A stretch of 64,000 nt of DNA from Oxytricha trifallax (lineage: Eukaryota; Ciliophora; Spirotrichea; Sporadotrichida; Oxytrichidae), in NCBI GenBank assembly GCA_000711775.1, contig ARYC01018390.1, forward strand, positions 1 through 64,000, read 5' to 3'. The position numbers and the translations under genes are program-made. The notes under the pieces are model-generated. The model did not search any database, had not been told where the DNA came from, and was given only the letters and a program-made list of their open reading frames with translations. Positions 28,501-37,500 of the stretch are shown piece by piece; the stretch's first letter is position 1, and each line of letters begins with the position of its first letter.

Positions 28501-31500
28501 CGGACGCTAGTAGTAGGAAACCCGCTCGTCTGAGTTATCCCCAAGTCTCCTTGGAAAGGAGAATCTCGTTGGGGATGTAAGGAGTCACTCTTCTCACTCT
28601 GTTAAGAGATTTAAGAGAAGAGGGTTCGAGCTTTGAGTAGATATTTTTGAGATATCTAATGAAGGAACCAAAAATGTTTTTGTGCTTTTGCTCGATTTTA
28701 ATGTACATCCTATTTATTAACTTTCTAATTTAATAATAGAACTTTTTGATTTCCTTTGTTTGAAATAATAAGCAGAGTTAACATTTATAATGTTTTATAC
28801 CTTAGGTTTGTTCGTATCCACACACTTTTAGTATATTTTGAAGAAAAAATCAGATAAAGCAAAACTCTTTTATTGGAATATAATAGATTATAAATTTCTG
28901 AAAAATGAAAGAATATTGTTGGGATATTTCTTAATGAGCACTTATTGCAATAATAATAATAGAAAGAAAAATTCCTAATACTATTGAAAAATCTGTAGAT
29001 AAGTGAGAAACAAGATATTAATCTGTGAGTAAAGGCAATCAGCTTAGAAATGGAATTAATTTTATTTTTACTATTAGAGACCATCTGTATAAAATGAAGT
29101 TTATTCAACTGACTTATCTCCAAAAATATCTATGTCAATATTTAGTCTTAACACCCACTTAAATTTAAATGAATATTAAATAAAAATTTGCTTATATCAT
29201 ATTTTACCTTAATGCTCAGTCAAAGTACTTAAGAATTTCGGGTTTTAAATGCAGCATCTATAATAAGATATATCTATTTATAATTTCTTAATTTATTGAT
29301 TATTATATTATAATGGAGGAGCAATTTAATTCGCTTGTTCAACATGTAAAAATTTAAAGAGTTTATTTAACGATATATAGCGGCTAAATGCTAATATTAA
29401 ATTGAAAATAACTATTTCGCAAGAAATTTTGCGTCAATCAAAGGGGGAGCTATTTACTATAACAAGTTTAAACCTAAGGTTTACAGAAATAACACATTTG
29501 TATCAAATTATGCTCCATATGGTCCTAATATTGCAGGATATCATAATTTTATGTGATAAACCTATATTATAATACTAATTGCCATGTATTTACTTTGATT
29601 CTTGGAATTAAATTAATTAAATATCCTTATGGAGTGAGGGTGATTACTTACGATAATTATTCGTTAGCAAGTGGCTAAGAATATACTGGAACTATTTAAG
29701 TTTAAGTTATTGATCCAGAGTACAACATAATAAACACCGATAATACCACGTAAAAGCATATTATATAATTCTTACATTTTAGGAATGTGAAAATTGAAGC
29801 ATTTGATTCAACTTATAAAGTATCAGGTTAAACTCAAATAAAACTAGAAATGGGCATTGGGAAGTTTGATGATGTTTAATTTTAAGCCATACCAGGATCC
29901 CAAAATATAACTTATAAGATTTTTGCTACAACTATTAATTCTATCATTTTTAATTAAAAAGTTAATTAATTTTTAAAGAGGGGGCTTAATAGGACATGTT
30001 GTCATTAATTTCTAATAGATTATTCTTTAGTAAGTTCTTGAGAGTAGTGATGAGTTACCAGGGCTTTTACTACAAAATTCTTAAAGAGAATTTTAACCAC
30101 ACGAGTTCTTAGACTTCGAGAACAAAAACTATTTAAAAGGATTTTCTGCTATTGATAAGCTTCCTTGAATAGGTTTTGCATGTTTTATATCAATAACAGG
30201 ATGGATATGAATCTCATCTAATTAAAATGAAGTCAACTGTACTATATTATCTCAAATACAACATTTAGAGTTATTTAGCTAACTTTTTATACATCAGAGA
30301 TTTGGTTGAAAATGGAATTAGGTTTTCAATATTTTTAACTTAAATATTGCTTCATTTTTTCGACACTAATTTATTTCCTTGTTTGATTATTTCTTAAATA
30401 GAGATATGTTAAAAAAAGTTTAATTATCTTTATAAATGAGCAAACATAATATTAATACAAATGCTGTAAGAATCTTGAAAATTTTTATCATTTTTAGATT
30501 TAAAAGATTTTCAAAGTTGACTACAATAGGACAAATGAGACTTTCAATTAAGATACTGTATAATTTAATTTCAGAGATTGTAATCCAGGAGAAATTAATG
30601 TTTAATCTGAGTAAGATATTTTTGGTTTCTAAATATCTTAACTTATAGATGTTCTCTTTGTAGTGGAAATACATTTTAGTTTGATTTGAATGAAAAGAGT
30701 TGTTTAGAATCAATTCTTGAAATTTCTTAAGAAAGATTCTTTTTGAGATTTAATTTTTTGATATTGTTGGGATTATATCAAATTAATAGAGAAATTAATC
30801 ATTTCAATTCTTTAATATGATAAATCTTTTAATTATAATAATTATGTTTAATTTTGAACGAATATAAATGATGATTTAATCAAACTAATACTTAGTTATT
30901 GATTAAGTATGGCTAATATCAACTCAATAGTATTAATCTGCTAAATATTCCTGATTGTATGTTTCTTTCCTTTGGGACACTAAGACTTGTAAATTTTACA
31001 TACAATAGCTAACAGTAATTTTAATATATAGCTCTTAATTTTAAATCCATTCATTTAACTATAGTTTATGTTTATAAAAGATATTGTATTAATATTAAGA
31101 CTGTCATATAGTTAAAAGATTTATTAATTTTGAAATACCATTTTATAGTAATATCTATAAAATTAAATGCAAAGATATAAAATAAGTAATATAATGTTTA
31201 TTGGTGAGCCTGTATTTATAATAAGCTACTTTATTATCAAGTCATAGCAAAGAAGTATCAAAATAAAAGAAATTAATAAAGAAAAGGTAAAACATATCTC
31301 TCAAACAATTTTAGCTGGCAAAATAAACTATTACTTTCAACTATTTATTCCTTTAATGTATATTAATTTGACATAAAATTAAAGATCTATTAAAGCCCAT
31401 TAATACTCGACCAATTAATATACTAATAATACTTTTTTAAGGGTTTTGAATGTCCTAAAAATTCAGAATGTCCAGGAGGCCGTGAAATCTATATATGTCT

Positions 31501-34500
31501 TTTTTTATATTTAAAATCGATGTTAACCCTGGATATTGGAGATCTAACTTCTACTCAAGTAACGTCATGTAATGCCTTTTAGATGAAGCATGCATAGGTG
31601 GGAAGTTATCAGAGGAATATATTTCAATTTCTAATGATGTTTAGTCATACCCTTTATGCAAATATGGATATGGTGGAAATCTTTGTCATAATTGTTTAGT
31701 CATAAATGGACTTCTATTTACAAGAATAGGCAAACATGAATAAAAAAACAAAATTTTAATCATTAATTCACTATAAATATTTAATTAGTATACCAAAGCT
31801 TGAATTTCATTTTTAAGATTTATTTATAATAATCTTTTATATAGATAGTTAAATTATTTTTATATTTAAATCTATAATCAGTAATTTTTTAATAATAAAA
31901 GATATTAAGGGTTTAAATGTGGATTATGTCCTTCAAAAGCAGGCAATATTTTGAAAATCACTGGTATATTCTTGGCTTTAACTCTAGCACTCACTTTGCT
32001 TCTTTGGGTTAATTTAAGAAGTACAAGAGAAAGTGAGACAAGTGTGGTGATTAGAATCTTCTTAAACTATGTTCAAATTTTAACATCTGCTGCTGCTTTC
32101 AATCTTGAATGGCCTGTATATCTTCAATAATTTTTCAATATTTTTGGGTCAGTTGGAGAAATATCAGAGAGCTTTATTTCATTCGATTGCTTCTTGTAGG
32201 ATACTGGATTTTCAAAGAAAGGAAGCTCTACTTTCTATTTTAAGACTTTGGTGATAGCAATTTTACCAATTATAATGTGCTTTATCTTTGCTATTCTCTT
32301 CTATATTTGGAAAGTAATCAAAAAGCAAACAATGTAAAATTACAAAAGACAGGTTATAGTTTCAACTATAGTTGTTATTTACACTTTACATCCAACCATC
32401 ACAAGGTTATCAACTAGTCTTTTTATATAGCTTTAAATAAATAAAACTTTTTTAAATTATTTCTTTTCTTCTGTATGGAAATAGATAAAAATGAAGAATG
32501 GCTTTAATAAGACTTAGAGATAAGATGCTGGTCTGGCTAGCATTTACTTTGGGCACTTTCTATAGGTCTTCCTTCTTTGATTGTATGGGTAGTAGGATTG
32601 CCTACATTTGCATTTTTATACTTTTATAAGAAATAGTATAAGCTAAGATAACCAGTATTCTTCAGTAGATATAGAGCTGTATATCAAGGATTAAAGCAGA
32701 AATATTTTTATTGGGAATTTGTAAATATTTTGAGAAAGGTCTTCTTGGTCTCCGTAAATGTATTCTTAAATCTCTACTCTGCAATATTTAAGGCTTTGCT
32801 TAGTTTAGCTGTGCTAAACTTAATAGTTAGAATGATTATTTATGTAATATAAACATTTACCAATTTAATATGTTTTCAAAGGGTTCAACAAAGATTATAA
32901 CCTTACAATAACCCAGTTATTAATATTTTGGAATAAAGAGAATACACAACTTCAATTGTTACATTTTTTGGAGCTCTTTTCTTTGTAAGCAAAGAAATTT
33001 CAGATGTCATTCAACTCTTCGCATTTATTGGAATCTTAGCAGCTAATATATGGTTTATTTTATTATGGGGATATTCAAAACACCAAAACCCCTAAATGAG
33101 GCTTATAAGTGCTTTGATTTGTAGGGTATAGTTGAGATCTTATTGGGGTTATTAGACAAAATGCAGGTTTTATATGAATTTAATGAATATTTAAATTATA
33201 ATTAATGTGCTTTATTCAAACAAATTTTATCTGCTTATCTTTGTGATACCTCTTGAATTTAGCTGTCTTAAGTTGTTCTAGAATTTCATCTAAATATTAT
33301 CTTGGATATGCTGGAGCTTGTGCTAAGACCCATCTCAACTATCTTCTTAATTTTATCGCAGATTTCTTCTTATTTTATCTGTTTAGCTGTCAAAATTATT
33401 GATTATTTCTTGCGCTTTTTTCCAAAATATGACATACTTTCAATATCGCACTCTAAGATAATAGCAGCAATTGTCCATACATCCCACTGGACTGTGCCAT
33501 TAGTCCATTTCTCTCTAATTGGGAAGTATCCAGAAATCCAAGAACTTTTGCTAAGGTCACTATCTCTTATCTTAAGGCTCTTTTGAAATCAACAACTACT
33601 ACTTCTAAAGTGCAGAAGTTAAGAACATCATTTTAAGGCTTCAAATCTCTTTGAACATATTCAAGTCCATGCAACTCCTTGACGCCCTTAATCATATCTG
33701 TAAGAATATCATTTAAGTCATCATGGTATCTGTTATGATATAGATAGTCTCTTAGAGTCATTTCAAATTTCTTGAACCTTAGTGCGATGAATCATAGCTT
33801 AAGATAACACCATTTAACTTAAGCAAGTTCTTTCAATCTCTTCTTGAAGCCTCTCTAAGAATCATATATTCGTTAGCAAACTCATTTTAATACTGCTCAT
33901 TTTAATTAGATAGCTGAAAGGGTATGCCTTGTATGAATACTCATCAACCACTATAAGTTGCGTTGCTTTGTTAGGCACTTTTATATGCAAGTAATTCTTA
34001 AAACAGCTACCAAGATCAATTGCATTTAGTACAGAAATATTCATTTCTTTCGCTTGGATGCATGCTAAAACAGTATTGTATGCAGGAAAGTTCATTGATT
34101 CAAATATACTCTGTCTCTTAAGCTTCTCCTGTAACTCTCTTTATGACTCAAGAATGTTTGAATTAATTTGAGAGGGTACAAGTTTTTAAGTATCCTTATC
34201 TTAAATCAAGAATTCGCAAAGAAGATGCCTTTGAATATGCTTCTTAACCTTTGCTGAGGGAGTGTAAGACTTCATGCATGTTGTGCATTAGTATCTTCCA
34301 TCTTTGTAATATTTAAAATAGATCTTGGCCTTGCCCGAGTGCACCTATTAAAGGTGTCTCTTCAAATTTTGTTCGGTTGAAAAAAAATTCTAGCAGTTTT
34401 CGAATTAACATGCTTTCATTTTTTCAATTGGCAGCTATTCCTTTACTTCCTCAGCAACTTAAATAAGAGTTTAAATTCCCATCTCTGCCTTCTCTTTTTT

Positions 34501-37500
34501 ATTTTAAACTTCAATGACAATGACCTCTGCTTCAAACTAAAGAGCTCTAAGCTCTACTTCTCTTTCAATGAAAATAACCTCTGGTTTCTTGGTAGGGCCA
34601 AAGTTAAGCTATGATTATCTTGCTCAAAGAGAAACAGTTTTGCGATTTAAGCTAGCAGCCATGTTTAATTTTAAATTTTAATTTATATTATTAAGCTCTA
34701 TAACCTTTCTAGTTATAGTAACTCTGTATATGAGTTGATACGACAACAATTATAGTTGAATTTGAGGTGTTAAAGATCATATTTATGCTAATTTTATAAA
34801 TATAATTTTTCTAATTTTATACTTAATAATTTTGATTTTGGTACCAAATTTGAATATATTCAGGTTGGTATTGGTCCCAATTAAGTTTTGAACCATTTTG
34901 GAACTTTTTCATTAAAACCTCAATAGTTTAAAATTAGGTTCTAATTAAGTTTTTATACTATTAAAATTTTACAATTAAAATTAAACTGATTTAGTACCAG
35001 TACTAATTAAACTTAAACAAATTTAGTACTAATTTAATGGAACTGTATTGATAAAAATGGAGCTTTATCTCTAAATTTTGTTACAGCTTCTGCTAATTTC
35101 CTCACTTATCTTTACAGGTTGACCTCCTATAAGATGTCGATATTTAATAGTAAGTTCTTAAACAAAAGGATCCAGAACTCTATATATTAAAATTTTAAAT
35201 TCAATAAGTTGAGAAGGAACAAAGATGGAATCTACTAGTCCTGTAATGAAGAGGGGTGAGACTCAAGAAATTATCTCAAGATTTAGAATAAAGGAAAATT
35301 TGTATCGATACCTCACTCAACATGGTAATAATACAATGTATATTCAAAAAAATACTTTAGTTGGTTTATTCCTTCCAACCATGGAAGATACCAAAATTTC
35401 ATTTTTAAAAGCTATACTCTGTTATGAGAAGAAAGCATTCAAGAACAATGAAATTAAGTTAATAGAAATACCATAATACCTAGAGATTTCACTAATTAAT
35501 TTATAATTTATATGAAGATGCGATGAAAGATGAAAAGTAGTAGTTTATCTAACTACCTACCTACCTACCTACCTACCTACCTACCATGAAACAGCTCTCT
35601 AACAAAATTGAAGAAAGGAGCTTCTTCTTTGGTATTCTTGGAACTTTAAGAGAGAGTTATCCCAGAGAGATCATTTAAGATGCTCACAAGAAACACTATT
35701 CTATTTCTCCTGAAGATTAGAAAAAGCAAGGCATTCTAATATGCTCAGCTTGGCTAGAGGAACTTAAGAAGCATCCTAATCTTTCAAGTAAGCTTTGATT
35801 CATAACTTTGTAGGGAAACCTGGAACTGTAATATTCCTAATAAAAGAGCAGGCAAAGGTTCACAGAGAGAGAAAGTGATAGACTATTCATGAAGTGAGCA
35901 AGAGACTTATAAAGATGTCTAAAAGCCAGATGAAATGAACATAGATGCAGGAGTTGGCACTAAGAGAAGAAATATGGGCCCAAGCAAGCAAAAAAAGGAG
36001 AAAGATAAGCCAAATCTCTTTATGCGTGAATTTAATATCTGAATATATTCATTCGCTTAAATCTAAAACTTATTTATAAACATTCATTCTTCCCAATCTT
36101 GCACAGACTGTTGTCTAATCTATGTTCACTCTCTTTCAGCTTTTCTGAATCAAGTTTATTTTATCTATAGGCAAGTCATGCATAAGGTGATGTAGCAGCA
36201 GCATCTTGTAATGTGTCTTGATTTAACTCCAATAGAATTCAATTCCATTAAATTATGGGTTATAAGGAACGTCGTATACAGGAGTTATGCTTAGCTCTTC
36301 ATGTGCTTTCTTAGACTCCTTAGACTTATGAACTGAGAAGTTATCAACAAACAGGATGATCTCTTGGTTACAATACTTCTCTCTGAGCTTATGTAGGAAC
36401 TCTATATACTACTCTCGCTTAATAGAGCGAGGGTGAATGAAATAACTCTCTAGGCCTGAATCTTCACTTATACTAGCAAAAATTGCATGGGTGACTACCT
36501 TCACTTTTTAATCATAGACTTCTATATTATCATACTTCTTATGCCAAGACTAATTAAGAAAGGTTTTGAATGTAAACACCGCTTCATCAGCGTGTATGAA
36601 CTTGATGTTATTAGTAATAGCTCTCTGCATTTAATCATATATATAGTTTAAATTATTACTATAAAATGGCACTGTAAAATCAATTACTCTCTTCACTCTG
36701 TTGACAGTCTTGAAAGTAATACCATTTCTTCTATAAATATTGGCTATAGTCTAAGGAGAGATACGCATGTCAGGAAACCTGCGATGAAACATCACAGCTC
36801 GCTAGTCTAATGGAAAGTGTGCCCAATACTTTAAAGTCTTCGAGTCGCAGAGGAAGTCAATATGAGCCTGAGAGAACTTATATTTTCTTGCAAGATGCGT
36901 TCAACAACCAGAATTAAAATGCTAAACAGCTAGCAAGCAGTGATACCTAACAGTTGAGGCACTCTTGCGTCATAACTTTGCTATAGCTGCATAATTTAGT
37001 ACAGGTTTGGCTTAGTCTATATTAATACACGTACCATACCTAAGCTTAAGCAGTAAATCTAAATATTACTCATCATAAATCGACCCTAAATTTCTCTAAT
37101 TTCTATTTCTGATTTTGCAATTTGACCTAATTTCTCTACTAACCCTTATAAGACTTCAACTTTATCCTCCTAATCAAATCACTTACAAACCTCATTAAGG
37201 GGTTTTTGGTTTTTTATTGCTTTACAAATACTCTCAATTTTAAGTTTACCTAAGTCATAGCAAGTTTACTATAAAGATTTGTCATAAGTTTATTTTAATT
37301 AAAATTTATTACATATCTGACTAATTGAAACGATTTGAACTTGAGTATCAATCATTTTTATTAATTTTAATTAAAAAATAATTTTTTTACAAATTTTCAA
37401 ATTTAATTTATGTTTATTAATCAAATAGAAAAGCAAATCTAAATTCTTATGGAAAATCTGAGGTCTCCTAAAAGAAGAGAAATGATCCACAAACTGGCAA

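Larger units (their letters stand above)
33076..37215 (-). mobile_element. TBE transposon 1 (full length, 4.1 kb)
   Basis: Ends CAAAACACCAAAACCCC and, inverted on the right, AAAAAACCAAAAACCCCTTA, with ATT on both sides (33,073-33,075 and 37,216-37,218), the ANT target known for TBEs. It carries the three TBE genes in the usual relative order: zinc-finger/kinase (-), 22-kDa (+), transposase (-). Read on the minus strand it has the same gene order as TBE 2. Telomere-bearing elements are germline-limited Tc1/mariner-class DNA transposons of Oxytricha relatives. Confidence 0.95.
33080..37401. other. 4.3-kb IES containing a whole TBE; pointer TTCAAA
   Basis: TTCAAA is at 33,074-33,079 and 37,396-37,401. 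Excision joins LLWGYS to NLIYVYQSNRKANLN in frame and links the membrane domain to a hydrophilic C-terminal tail. The left pointer overlaps the TBE terminus: CAAA is the start of the transposon. Confidence 0.85.

Noticed and set aside
30420-30713. Overlapping open frames on both strands
   Set aside because: They lie wholly inside a predicted 1.28-kb IES, and composition explains them.
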